Below are positions 23,401-35,060 of a DNA stretch of 64,000 nt, one piece after another. The stretch's first letter is position 1. The number at the start of each line of letters is the position of its first letter. Position numbers and translations under genes: made by a program. The notes beneath the pieces were generated by a model that saw nothing but the letters and a program-made list of their open reading frames with translations, did no database searches and was not told the DNA's origin. The stretch comes from Trichoplax sp. H2 (lineage: Eukaryota; Placozoa; Uniplacotomia; Trichoplacea): positions 310,001 through 374,000 of the forward strand of contig NOWV01000013.1 of NCBI GenBank assembly GCA_003344405.1. The letters are read 5' to 3'.

Positions 23401-25557
23401 GTATTTTTAAATTTTTTGGACGAACCATCAGATAGCAAACGTCGCCAAAGAGAAGGCATTTATGTCTCTTATTATTTTGGAACTGGTAACAAAACTGTGA
23501 AGGTATCACAGTATATTGATGATGATCTGTGATAAATTATTTATTGCCTTCAAAATCGGTGCGCCACTATTATTATACTGAATAGGGTGCTAGGCATAAG
23601 TCAGTAAAAGTTAACTTAAGTCACTACTACTATATTAAAGGTTGTTTTAATCGTCTATTCGTATGTACATTAGCCTAAAATTGATTGCTTGTGCCAGCAT
23701 TATCTGAATTGCTCTGGAAGCAATCAACTAGAAATACTACCTATGATAAAGTACGAGTATATATTTTCGTAAAATATGATGCTAACAACAAGTAATTGCT
23801 ACATTAATGTAAGATATTAAGACTCGTAAAGAAGGAAATTTCAGATTAATTAAAGGTAAACCTCCGAAAGAAAGATTAAAGATCAATTATTTTATGTAAT
23901 TAAAATTTTTATTTTTCATAGCTAATTTTACTTGATACAAGAACGTTCTTTGATCCTATTAATGAAGACATACTTGGCAATGAACAATGGAAATGGTTGA
24001 AAGAGCAACTGAGTGAAGACGCAGCTTTAACTATAATAGGCAGTAGCATACAGGTTAGTTGAAATTTCTCATTCTCTACAGAATTATTTACATCGCCTTA
24101 TACAATATTTTTAACACTATTCAAATGTTAGGTTTTAACGGATATTCCCTTCGTGGATAGATGGAGATTTTATAAAAAAAGTTTTGATAGATTTCTATGG
24201 TTAATCAGATCAAGACCAAGGGTATAGGATAATACTTTTGTATATTTACATCATTCTATATTGGTATATGGTAACGTACGCATTATCATTCCATATCTGG
24301 CTGTCAGGTCATCTTGCTAAGCGGTGATGTTCACTTTGGAGAAATTTCATGTCTCAACGAGTCATGGATTGGTTAGTATCTTTGTATTTGGATATAAAAT
24401 TGATACTTTGACGACTTTAAAAATTACCTCATTTTCTAAACTTATGTGAATTGTATTATTAATGCTATGTATATAATATAAATCCATCCAATTAATCATA
24501 AATTATAATATTTTATTGCTTGATCCTATAGGATATCCTATATTCGATATTACTTCCAGCGGACTAACGCATACATGTGAAACAACTCTTGTTCCATTTA
24601 GCGTCTGCAGCTGGTCGTTAAAGTAATATAATTGTACTCTATCTTTCTATCTATCTGCCAATGCGTACAATTAGCTGCGATACATATATTTTTGATTTAA
24701 CATCATATTAAAGTGCACATTTCTATATTTCCGTTAGGAGATATGTCATATCTAAGTATCGAGTCGGTGATATACATCTAAATCAAAATTTCGGATTGAT
24801 ACGTCTGAAATGGAATGAACAAGCGGTATTGCGACCCGTAGATTCTTTTTAATGATTATGCTCCTTTACAATCTGCTCCGTAGTTCAGTTGAGATCTGCC
24901 TACTTAGGCTTATCAACTTAAAAGAATCATGCATCCTAAATTCGATAGATCTATTTTTCAATATGGCCGTTGCAGGTCTATTAACTAACTTCAAAAACTT
25001 GACTATTATATGCGACCTGCAGACTGAAATTTCAATCGAAATACATGGATTAGATGGCCTAAGCTTGCAGCAAACAGTTAAATTAAGCGACTTAGATTCG
25101 GTAAAATTTGTATCACTCTTATAAGTTTTGTTCCGTATTATTCTTAAATCTATCATTTTAATCGTATTTCTACTGCAGACTTTGTCTTATTGACTATATT
25201 ATTCATACTAGAAAAGTACTCCAGCAAGCTGTCCAACAAGAGTAGCGAGGCCCACGAATAATATGAAGTATGCCGTTTACGCGTTTACTTTTTGCGCACT
25301 TGCCATACCCTTGGTATTATTAGTACTTATTATCAGGTTAGTTTTCATTTAAGATAATACGCAAATCTTATAGTACACTTACAACTACTTTATTTAACTA
25401 CAAATGTAAAACTAACAATTAAAATTTTTTCGATAAATTAAGGTCAACTAATAAAATATTTAAGAGAATGTTTCCGCCTTCAGAACCCGCAAATAACTGT
25501 TCTAATCCTATAGACAAAGCCGTTTATCATACGCATAACAGATTAAAAGCTGAATAA
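20406..25557 (+). CDS. PhoD-like metallophosphatase with signal peptide and C-terminal membrane segment
   Basis: Thirteen exons close to 437 residues: 20406-20548, 21722-21798, 22559-22662, 22967-23041, 23371-23502, 23922-24053, 24132-24221, 24308-24371, 24532-24622, 24738-24825, 25023-25100, 25212-25336 and 25443-25557. The order of PhoD/alkaline phosphatase D motifs is complete: AFGSCSK, FVWLGDVVYAD, GVWDDHDYGENGG, ILLDTRTFFDP, QWKWLKEQL and LLSGDVHFGE. The Asp and His residues expected to bind the metal centre are all present. The protein starts with a hydrophobic signal-like segment (FLTKVIFIPTMLILGV). Near the C-terminus it has a single membrane span (YAFTFCALAIPLVLLVLIIR), so it should be a surface or secretory-pathway ectoenzyme acting on phosphomonoesters or diesters. 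The intron between exons 3 and 4 could hide one more small exon. No vertebrate gene name applies that I know. Confidence 0.9.
20690..21440. repeat. Diverged tandem array in intron 1 of the PhoD-like gene, period about 265-285 bp
   Basis: Corresponding blocks (CTACCTTGATCGAAATTGAA and CTACTTCGATCGGAATGAAA, then GCGTCGATCAAACG) lie near 20849, 21109 and 21393. They share CTAGACCATAGCATACA and CAATGTACCAT elements. The array fills most of the 1.17-kb first intron. Confidence 0.75.
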
Positions 25558-26422
25558 GATGGATCACTGTCATATTTTTACCAATATGATTTCTATTGTT
25601 TTTGATATCATTTTTGTAACCATAACAAGTTAGAGATGATAACTACATTACATCTACACGGCCAAGAGATACTACATCGATAACAGTTATACTCTTTGTT
25701 ATCGATAATACAATTTCTCACGTTAACAATTGAATATTAATCTTATTTAGATCGCTATCCAGATACTGATAAGTATGTGTACTATTCTTTACATATTATT
25801 TTGATCGATATTTTTTTATCACTATATAAATATTGCAATAACTAGTGCCCTTCCTTGCAAGATACGTATTTTGCTTTTACTCGCTTCTAGTCTAATACAG
25901 CCTCTTAGCAAATTCATTATTTAAAACATCCACCTCAATTATCGAAATCGGTTTTACTACTTTAACTAAAATTGTTAATGTTAACGGTATAACTAACTAG
26001 CAGTTACATATAGCTTTCAGAGCTTGGACTAATATCCACCATAAGCACTAAGAAAATAGGACGTCCGAAAAATTTTGCGGCAAAAGTCCTTTATAACATT
26101 CCTCAAATTTTTATTGGTATTACAATAAGATCCTTATTTGTGATAAATTAACCCGTACCTTGAAAAATTCAACAAAATCTTGAATAAAAATATATCATGC
26201 TAATCTCAATTTATTTATAAAGAGTAGCAAAGCATCCCGTTCCTTAATTTACAGTAATACGATACAAGTATGCTATACATTAGGCTCTTGAAAAATGAAC
26301 TCGTTAGTCTATGCGTAGCATGACAGAAGGCTAGATTTTATGTGCTCTTTAAAAGCGACATTTACACAGTACATAAGATCCATTTGTACGATTGCATACA
26401 AAATAACATGATACCAAAAAAA
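25558..26422. other. Convergent spacer between the PhoD-like gene and TNPO3
   Basis: This 865-bp stretch lies between two stop codons facing each other and should hold both 3' UTRs. It is AT-rich with no exon-like frame or repeat that I can support. Confidence 0.6.
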
Positions 26423-29400
26423 TTAATAAAAAAGTCTACGAAATTCTTTCAAGCTGTATATTAAGTCCTCAATGTTGTTAGCTCTGCAATGAAACAATAA
26501 CAATAGTCTGAGTGCAGAAGCTATGACTACCTAAAATGTAGCACAGGGAAGAAGTATTAACGTAGACCTAAATTATAAAATCTTCCTACCTCAGTATTCT
26601 GTCATACAGTTGGTTAAGTTGTTCTGGTGTTGCAATTACTGATCCAGTTTCAGTCACAGTATTTAGCGACGATAAGGTGGCTTTAACCCACTCAGATAAT
26701 AACTTTCAAGTTTAGGAAATACATAGAAAAAAAGCACTGACATTGAACTACACTAAATAGAAAATTTATGGAAGATCAAGATAGCTAGCTACTAGATATG
26801 CGCATACCGATGTCGAATAATCCCGCAATTTTAGAAGAACTTCAGCCACTTTTGAGAGAAGGCTTTTCGGAATACCGTCAGCTACGGAATCAATTAAAGC
26901 TATAATAACATAATAAAATGTCTTAATTACCGATGCTCGAAATTCATGTCTTTAAACTCCAAACGTTCAGCTTTACCTTTGACTAATGCTTGACCGTGAT
27001 TGTCAACTAATTCTTTTGATCGTTGCCTTATAATATCACTACCAGGTAACGACTTACCCAACGAGAAATGAACACATATTTAACTAGCACATTCAAAAGA
27101 AACTATTTTCAAGTGACTAACCTCTCTATAACGTATGCATTCAATTAAGTCACAAAATACAATAAGAGCTGAATCATGAGCATCTCTATGTTGTAACGTA
27201 GCAGCAGCTAACCCACATCCAACAATAAAATTAACTGCTGGCGCAGTTAATATCAGTCGAGGGCAGCGTTGTAGATATCTATACTTCAAAAAACAATTCC
27301 ATAATATAGTATACGTATAGAAATAAACTACAAATCTACACATCTGCTGTTGTATTACATCTATTTAAAAGACAAAAGATTACAACCTAGCAGTTAATCT
27401 GAAAAGATCATCAACAGTTGCAGGATTATCGATTAAATCTGCTTGATTATTCAAAAATTCTGAAGTTACTCGACAAAAAATCTAAAAACATCAAGAATAA
27501 ATCAGAATTAATTTTTAATTGCTACAAAAGAAATGAGTATAATTATTTGAAAATTATGGTAAAAAAATATGCAAATTAATCAATAGACAGATATTATTTC
27601 AATATACCATAACGCAATAGTACCTCAAGCATTTGCCTGAAACTATTCTCATAAATGCTTTCAGATGCAAACTCATCAACCAAAATACTAGACAGGTAAA
27701 GGAAGCACGAGTGCTTATTCTCTGCGTAAGAGCTTACCAGCTGAAAGAGTCAAAAAATAAAGTCAATTACATTTAAGTAAGTAAAAATTCCATGCATTTA
27801 AATTCAATACAGTTACCTAACGAGCTACTCACCTGCTCTGCTATAGGCGCTAACAATTTTGCAGCTCGGCAGCTCACACAACGAATTGCAAACCGAATGC
27901 AAGTGCATGTATGCTCTAAAACTATAACATCATTCTTGTACTTGTTAAGAATTCTACTAAGAATCGGCCATGCCTAAAATCAAAACTTGTAAATTAGTAC
28001 GATTGTGTAGCACTTTGCTTCAGATAACAATAAAGTCCTAATTTAAGTATGTACATTTTCAAGAATAGAAAGGCAAGGATGCATTTCTGATGGATTTAGG
28101 CCTGCCTTGTAAAACCTGTACCAATATTTATTTGTTAGAAATACAGTATAATTTAATGCTTGTAAGTAACGATGCAGTAGTGCTGTGATAAGGTACCTAA
28201 AAATATGGCTTAAACGATCAATAGGAGGAACAGGATCAAGGGATTTTTCCATAGATGCTCCATCACCAACTTGTGCAATCTAGGAATTATATAGTACAAT
28301 ACCAACCTGGTAGAACATCCGCATCGAAAATGGTCATTTATTTATCTGACAAGTATGCTTTGTTACCTGCTGCAAAGTTTCCAATTGCAGAGCACCCAGT
28401 CTCTGTAAAATTTCGTAAGCATTGGACACTGATACATTACTTAAGATTTCCATTGCGCCTGTATAGGATTGGTCCGTTAATAAAATTATAAGTTACAGAA
28501 CTTAACTAAAATACTTAAAAAATGAGTAATTATGCAATCACCTTTAATAAGACTAAGGGCAGATTTATTAGCGTTTCGGTCACTGACGCTGGTAAACTGA
28601 ATAGCCTTTAAAATCAGAAAAACTTTAGTTATTACCAATATGTGTTGGTAATATTAATGTAATAAAAAAATAGGTCAAATAAGATACCTCAATTAATGGG
28701 TTCAGATGTGGATACATATGTTCCTTGCATTCTTTACAAGCGCTTTCAATTGTATCTGCAGCTTGAGTAGTAAGAGCCGATTCTTGTAACGAATTAAATG
28801 TATAAGACAAAAAGCCGGAAAGGTAAGCCCTTCCTGCCTCTTGATGAAATACAAAGCAAAGCTTTTCTAATAGTTTTAAACAAGTCTGCTTCAAAGCAAG
28901 CCCATAAGAAGGACTTGATATGACGATATCAATCACAGGTACTACAGCTTCAGCATGCCTCCTAGAAAAGAACAATACCAAAAATAATAAGACTATAGCA
29001 CGTCGATCTGTTTAAGTATGACCACCATGGCGACAAAAAAAATTGACAAGTGCCTTACATTAATAAAGATTCAGCTAGAATACCAAGAATAAAGAATGCC
29101 GCTTCTATCTGTACCCACGTATTCGCTGAATTTAGGGTATTTTGACATACCTGTAGTTAATAGAATGTTAACCGATATAGTAAGAAACAAGTTGAATAAC
29201 ATGTAAATAGGCAATAGGTTTAACTGACATGTGTAAAGCAGTTCACAGCTCCACCAACGACGAACTTAATGCTATGTAAAATATCTTCAACATCGCGGCG
29301 AAATTCGATCATCGTATCATCGTCAGCTAGGATTTCATTTTCCTAGTGTAGAGATAATCATATTCATTTCTCACTATATCGTCAGATTTTTAATCTATCA

Positions 29401-32400
29401 GACAAGAAAAAGATGTAAAATGTATAAATTATCTCATTCATGAAAACCTCGCTTTCACATCGTTGGCATAGTCTGCATAGATGATCCAATAGTCGAAATA
29501 TATACGGTTCAAAGGGTTTACTGTAAGTGTTGTCAGATTCTGTCAAGTCAAATAATGAGTCGGCCAAGCAAAACCAAAAATCGAAGGTAATTTGGGCAAG
29601 CTAAGCCAAGACAATGAAACAAAAATAACAAAATATATTAGTAATAATCAATAATTTCATTTTGAGAGCTCACCTACAAGTAACTTACAGAAATATTTCC
29701 ATATTCGGAACATAAAGATATCATTTCCAATAGATTAAAACTACCCAGTCCCTAAATAATCACAAGTGATAACTTAACAAAGTGGCTTTCTATATATAAG
29801 AACACAGTAACTTTATAATTGCATACCTGATTAGGCGTATCGATCATACACCGATGGAAGGAAATGCCAAGCTCAGTAAAAATATGACATAGTGCACCAG
29901 CTCTTCAGTGGTGTATGGAAAAAAAGTTACAAAATTAGCAAATGAAATGATAGTATATCATATCTAAATATTTCGATGGATTGACGTAAAATTTTAATGA
30001 TTGCCGCCAAATACATCCAGAAGCATAATACTCAGGTACTGTATACAGAATCAGTTAGAACTTATGTGAACTTTAATTAGCTCAGTAAGGTACCTTTCCA
30101 TATCTTTGTTGTTAAGAACTTCTTGAAAAGCACCATTCGCCAGTTGATGACATGCTGTAAGAAGTGCTTTAGCTAAATCTTGATATTTTTCATAATCCTA
30201 TTTATAAATTTGCGGCACACATATTATTACCGTCGATACAAATTGCCTCTAGAGGAATATAGCTAATCTTCTTTGATAATTAATCATAAAACAGGATAAT
30301 GATACTTTACCTCAACAACAGTGGCAGCACCGCATATGCACCGGCTAGCCGCTTCATAAATTCGCATATTAGACTGAACATTTAACTAAAATAATTAACA
30401 AAGACAGACAAACTTTCAGGTTATTGAATTGAACTATTTAAACATGGAAGTAAGCCCGAAAATGTTAAAAATATCATTACTTACTAAAATTTGAAAAGGA
30501 ACTTCTAAGAAATTACTCAAGATAATTTGTTCGGATATTAAAGGACCTAACTGAAACCAGCTGGCAAGGCAAGCAAGAGTCTATAAATTAAAGATTTCTA
30601 TATTTTAGAACTGCTATTGCAATCTGCATAAGATATCAGTAGTGAAGTCATTGATGCGGTATAGTGGATAAATTAAAAAATCAATATGTAACCAGAATAG
30701 TTACTCACTTTAACACAGATATTGGAGTCAGTCTTCACCATTTCCATGCACTTTGACTAAAGATAACGTTGCAAATAGTTCCCCATTAAATCATTAGTCG
30801 CTCTTTATAAAATTATGAAAAGTTGAAGTGCATTATTTTTATCTTATTCATACCAAAAACTCGAAAACTAGTGTTGACGACTGCCGTAAGATCGTTGTTA
30901 CCAAAGTTCTTCTGTTTTCACCAACTCGTATTTTTTCACTTTCAATCTATAAATAGATGAATTCATTGTTGAATTATCCAAGCAGAAATGATACTTGAAA
31001 TCAACGAGTTTTTCTAAAAATACATCAAGCGCATATCTAACATCTGTAACAATGAGTATATAAAAACGTACTTCTTGGGGTAAGATCTCAAGTGTTTCCA
31101 ATAATATGGGATAATACCGGATTTCGCTAGCGAAACTATTACAACGCCAACATCAAACATGAATTTATCAGTTAAGTATGTACATTGAAATTAAAATGTA
31201 TCTTATTGCTAGCAAAGCATGATAATAACATTGAACGAAAAACATTTTAATCATTATTCATTTTAGAGTTATATACAAATTCTTTAAAGGTCGATGTTTA
31301 AGCTATTAGTAAATGTGAAGGAATCTTTATCAACTTAATGACACCATAAATATGAATTCCTATTAATATCAATCTATTTACCTAACAATCAAACTTTGTA
31401 CAGCGTCGTTCCATTGATCCATCTGTATTGCTAAGTCAGCAAGAGCTATGCATAACTAATATTTATGTATAACAATAAAAGCGAAATAAAGATGAATTAA
31501 AATAACTTATAATAAGTTATAGGTTAGAAGCCGATAAGAATATGCTATTAGATATAAGAGGTAAAAACTTAACAGTGAATACCAGTTAAAAAGTACAGTT
31601 TTATATCTTGTTAGCTTTCAATAACACGTAAGATGGTAACTCCTGGGAATAAATAATTTCCATTTTACAATCTTCCTTTGTCAAATCATGCTTACTTGTG
31701 TTACGGTTGAAGGTGATCCAGCATGTAATCTTTTGCAATGGTCTATTAATGAGTTTCTTAATGACTGTATGTAGGTAAAGATTAATAGTAATAACCATAA
31801 TTAGTATAGCACATACTTTCTGCAACCATTCATAAATAAGCAACTAATATAAGTATAATATTCCCCTTTGAAGGTTAATGTTGAAGTATAGGAAATATAA
31901 TAGCTCTGGTATTCATTTATATAGCGATACTGATGTTAAAAGAGTGCAAATCGAGTGATATATTTTGAATTAAATATAGTCTTGGTGTCTCAGTTGTACG
32001 TAAACTGAAACAGTAACGTTACTAAATTAGCAAGATATGAGGCGAGATGCTCATCCTCTAGGGACTGTAAAAGAATTACGTAGCGTAAGAAAAAGTGATA
32101 CAGGCATATTACATTACAAATTTACAACAAAGTTGCATTTTTTAGTAGCTCATAAATTCATTTATAATAAATTGATTATCCAGTAAAAAAGAAGAATATA
32201 TTGCTATTACATTTTACGCTAAGGCATTGACTTACCCCATGTGACGATACCGGTAATTCGTTAAAACTATATTCAATCTAAGTAAATCAATTATCAGTAT
32301 TTAAAATGTTATCTGAAAAGTAACGTTTACTAGTAAGTACAGTCTTTACCGCTTTTAGTTTACAGTTATATAATGTACAACTTAACAGTAGATGCAAGCC

Positions 32401-33756
32401 ACTACTCTAGAAGTATCTGGTTTGCTCTACCAACTGATATGTTCAATCTTAATCTGGCAGATTAGTGTTGTAACATACTGTATTTTAGCAAGCATTCCAA
32501 TTGAAGGTAATATAAATCTATCATCTATAATGAAAACCTATCTTATTTTCTTATCATACGTCATTTAATAAGGTAGATTTAACATTAGGCATCAACTACT
32601 CAGTGTTTTATTTGATTAGCTAGGTGTGAAATGATGTTGATTTGTTACCTTGCTTTTCATGGTATTAGCAGCAAAGTAAGTATATGTCTCATTGGTGCTT
32701 TTATGTAATAATTCATCACATAATTCCCATGCATATACCTGTAATTAAGATAAGATACGTTATTAATACATGAAAATTATACATGATAACGTTGATTTCC
32801 TGATCACTTCTGACTGCATCAGCATAAGCCAAGGGGTGATTATTCGTTATGTCAATTAGCAATTTTGTTCAACTGTAAGTTGTATAAAATAGAGAATAAA
32901 AAGCGTCCTAACCAATTCTAATAAGATAAAAAGTATCATTCCACTAGGCCTAGCATTAGCTGTACTATAGTAGCATGTCTATTATTATATAAGCTATTTA
33001 TTGTTTATTTCATCTGGTAGGAGAAAACATAAGTGTTCAAGATGATAAGATCCTCGTCTAGTACGCGTATATTAGCAACTACTTCCGCTACAAGGCGAGT
33101 TGATTCATTCCCTATAGCATCAACCGATCAGGTACTCGCTGTGCTCATTTTCACATACGATAAGCATATCAATCTTATAATATCCAATAATCAACGCTGT
33201 ACTAGCAGTTCATCATTATAATTGCTACAAAAATATAATGTAGCTGTTCGATTTCAATTTCAAAAGTACTACTAGCAGACTGAGCCTACACGAGTCTACA
33301 AAACTATTCGATTTACTTTAGATCGATTAATTTGGGTAGACATGCAACGTCATCATTATCCTAATTCTAGTCCATCACATCGATATAGGTCAAGAACCAA
33401 GTTGAATCTTGTTCAAAGGATATCGATAGAATTGGAGAGTTGGATAAAAAGCCTATGTGAAGGCTTGACGATATTAATATAGATGAGTAAAATGTTCCAT
33501 TGTACTAGCTCAGCATGGAGGACTACGAAGAGGAGTGCTGATCGTTTGTGAGTACAGTATGAGAGTGGAAATGAGTCAGAACGAAAGCACGATTCCTTGT
33601 AGAAACTTATTAAGCACTGTTATTATCCTACTGAGCATTTATTACCGATTTTTGAAATTCTTCCAGCCATTTCGATGCTTTTTCTACGTTATGAACATAC
33701 AAAGCTTCTAAAGCAGCAACGAGCTCATTAATGGTAGGTCGTCCTGGAGTAGCCAT
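26423..33756 (-). CDS. TNPO3: Transportin-3, importin-beta receptor for SR proteins
   Basis: Twenty-nine exons on the minus strand, first 33756-33646 (MATPGRPTINEL), then 32738-32649, 32277-32236, 32064-32023, 31455-31382, 31135-31072, 30946-30854, 30756-30709, 30580-30485, 30373-30311, 30197-30094, 29902-29827, 29751-29689, 29600-29448, 29342-29229, 29150-29059, 28961-28688, 28605-28542, 28458-28367, 28279-28197, 28115-28055, 27973-27833, 27740-27624, 27481-27387, 27278-27122, 27052-26977, 26899-26808, 26690-26590 and 26483-26423. The model gives 912 residues against 923 in human. Family anchors are TYTYFAANTMKSK, LADLAIQMDQW, EKIRVGENRR, HICFRFAIRC-type HEAT helices, LQHRDAH and the end LKEFRRLFY. 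Transportin-3 imports phosphorylated SR splicing factors with RanGTP control. A segment of about 10 residues between exons 4 and 5 was not placed and may be one more small exon. Confidence 0.95.
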
Positions 33757-33834
33757 TGCACAAAAAGAAGTCTAAAAGTTGCAAGCCGCCATGCACCAGA
33801 GCAACGTCTCCTCGTCCAGTGGTCGTACGTCAGT

Positions 33835-34115
33835 ACAGTATCGGTATGATTGTTAGCGTACAGTGTACAATGTACTGTACGAAACACTTCATGTACTGTA
33901 CACTGTACACTGTACAATACAGTACGGTACAGTGTGGCTCAGATTTGCTGTACAGTACGATACTCGGACGTCTTAAACACTCATGAAGTGATAGTACTTA
34001 CACAGTAGAAAGCACTACAAGTGCTGTAAGATTGAAGATTGAAGCCTACAATACAGTACTGTACATGCAGTACTGTACACTGTAGTAGCGGGCGTACTGT
34101 ATTGTACAGTACAGT
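33835..34115. repeat. GTACAGTA/TACTGTAC motif cluster C, upstream of TNPO3
   Basis: Blocks of TGTACTGTAC, TGTACACTGTACA and ACAGTACGGTACAGT fill 33857-33965, and CAGTACTGTACATG with TTGTACAGTACAGT fill 34050-34113. The first block begins about 80 bp upstream of the TNPO3 ATG, mirroring the position of cluster B at the PhoD-like gene. Confidence 0.8.
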
Positions 34116-34138
34116 CATAAGTCCGTGACCCTAAATTA

Positions 34139-34400
34139 TGTCACTTATTGTAAGTATGATTTGTTACTGTTGAGTGACATTGCTTTCGCAAACATTGTAA
34201 AAGACTGCAGGGATCTTCATTTGTAGTTTTTTGTATCCCAATCATGAATTAAAACCTATGTCACTTATTGTGTGCATGATTTCTTGCTATAGAGTGACAT
34301 TATTTTCGCAACCACTTCAAAGACTCCAAGGACTACCGTATTGTACTTGCCACTAGAGTTGCCAGGGACCTTCATTTGTAGTTTTTCGTCTTCCTATCGT
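34139..34400. repeat. Direct repeat, period 120 bp, two copies
   Basis: TCACTTATTGT begins at 34141 and again at 34261. Both copies continue with GAGTGACATT and TTTCGCAA blocks. The block ACCTTCATTTGTAGTTTTT or its variant also recurs. The copies are moderately diverged. Confidence 0.85.
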
Positions 34401-34660
34401 TAATTAATGGACCATTCATTAATTATTCATCAAGTATGGAATTAATAATTGATAACAGTAATTCTCCGAAAGATTGAGTAGTTCATAGAGAGCTTTATTG
34501 GTATTTGTTTGTATCCATCATTAAAAATAATGATCCATGGTCCGGCATTTTCTTCATATCCTCTCCCCTTGGCCTATGGTCATACCATGGACTTTTAGAA
34601 ATACAATATACCAGCGTTGTTGATAATACAGTATAATGTTGAATGTTGTAGCACAGTATT

Positions 34661-34678
34661 TCTCTCTCTCTCTCTCTC
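34661..34678. repeat. CT dinucleotide microsatellite
   Basis: About nine CT units in a row, in the TNPO3-GSKIP interval. Confidence 0.9.
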
Positions 34679-35060
34679 AATCAAAAAGTATTACAGTTGA
34701 TGTATGGTCTACTGCATACTAGTAATACACTCCACCATTCAATATTCGATAAAAAAGTGCAGTTAGACATTTTTGGATTCCCGCGGATTGTGCGGCCATT
34801 GCATTGTAGTGGCGTACGGTACGCTAGGGGGGGGGGGGGAGAGAGATCTACACAAGGTGTACGTGACTCTCGAGGCGTATGAATCGTCATCAAGCTCCTT
34901 GGTAACGAACACTCGAGCTCGAGCAAGCTCCAGAAGTAGTTTTCTCCTAGCAGTCCATGATATTGCACACTATGCACTGTGCCATGCATGATGTAAGGTA
35001 GGCTGAAAATTAATTTATAGGCAGCTGCTACAGCTGTTGACCGATCAGAGTTTACTCAAG

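Larger units (their letters stand above)
33757..35060. promoter_or_regulatory. Divergent TNPO3-GSKIP promoter region
   Basis: This 1.3-kb head-to-head interval should hold both promoters. It contains TACTGTAC cluster C directly upstream of TNPO3, a 120-bp direct repeat, a CT microsatellite near 34661-34678 and a G-run of about 11 near 34829-34840. Open frames here are short and without domains. Confidence 0.5.

Noticed and set aside
31601-31843. 80-residue minus-strand frame in TNPO3 intron 4
   Set aside because: It has no similarity to transportins; conserved exons on both sides splice around it.
34681-34991. Several overlapping frames around the G-run and CT repeat
   Set aside because: All depend on simple sequence, lie in the TNPO3-GSKIP promoter interval and show no conserved motif.
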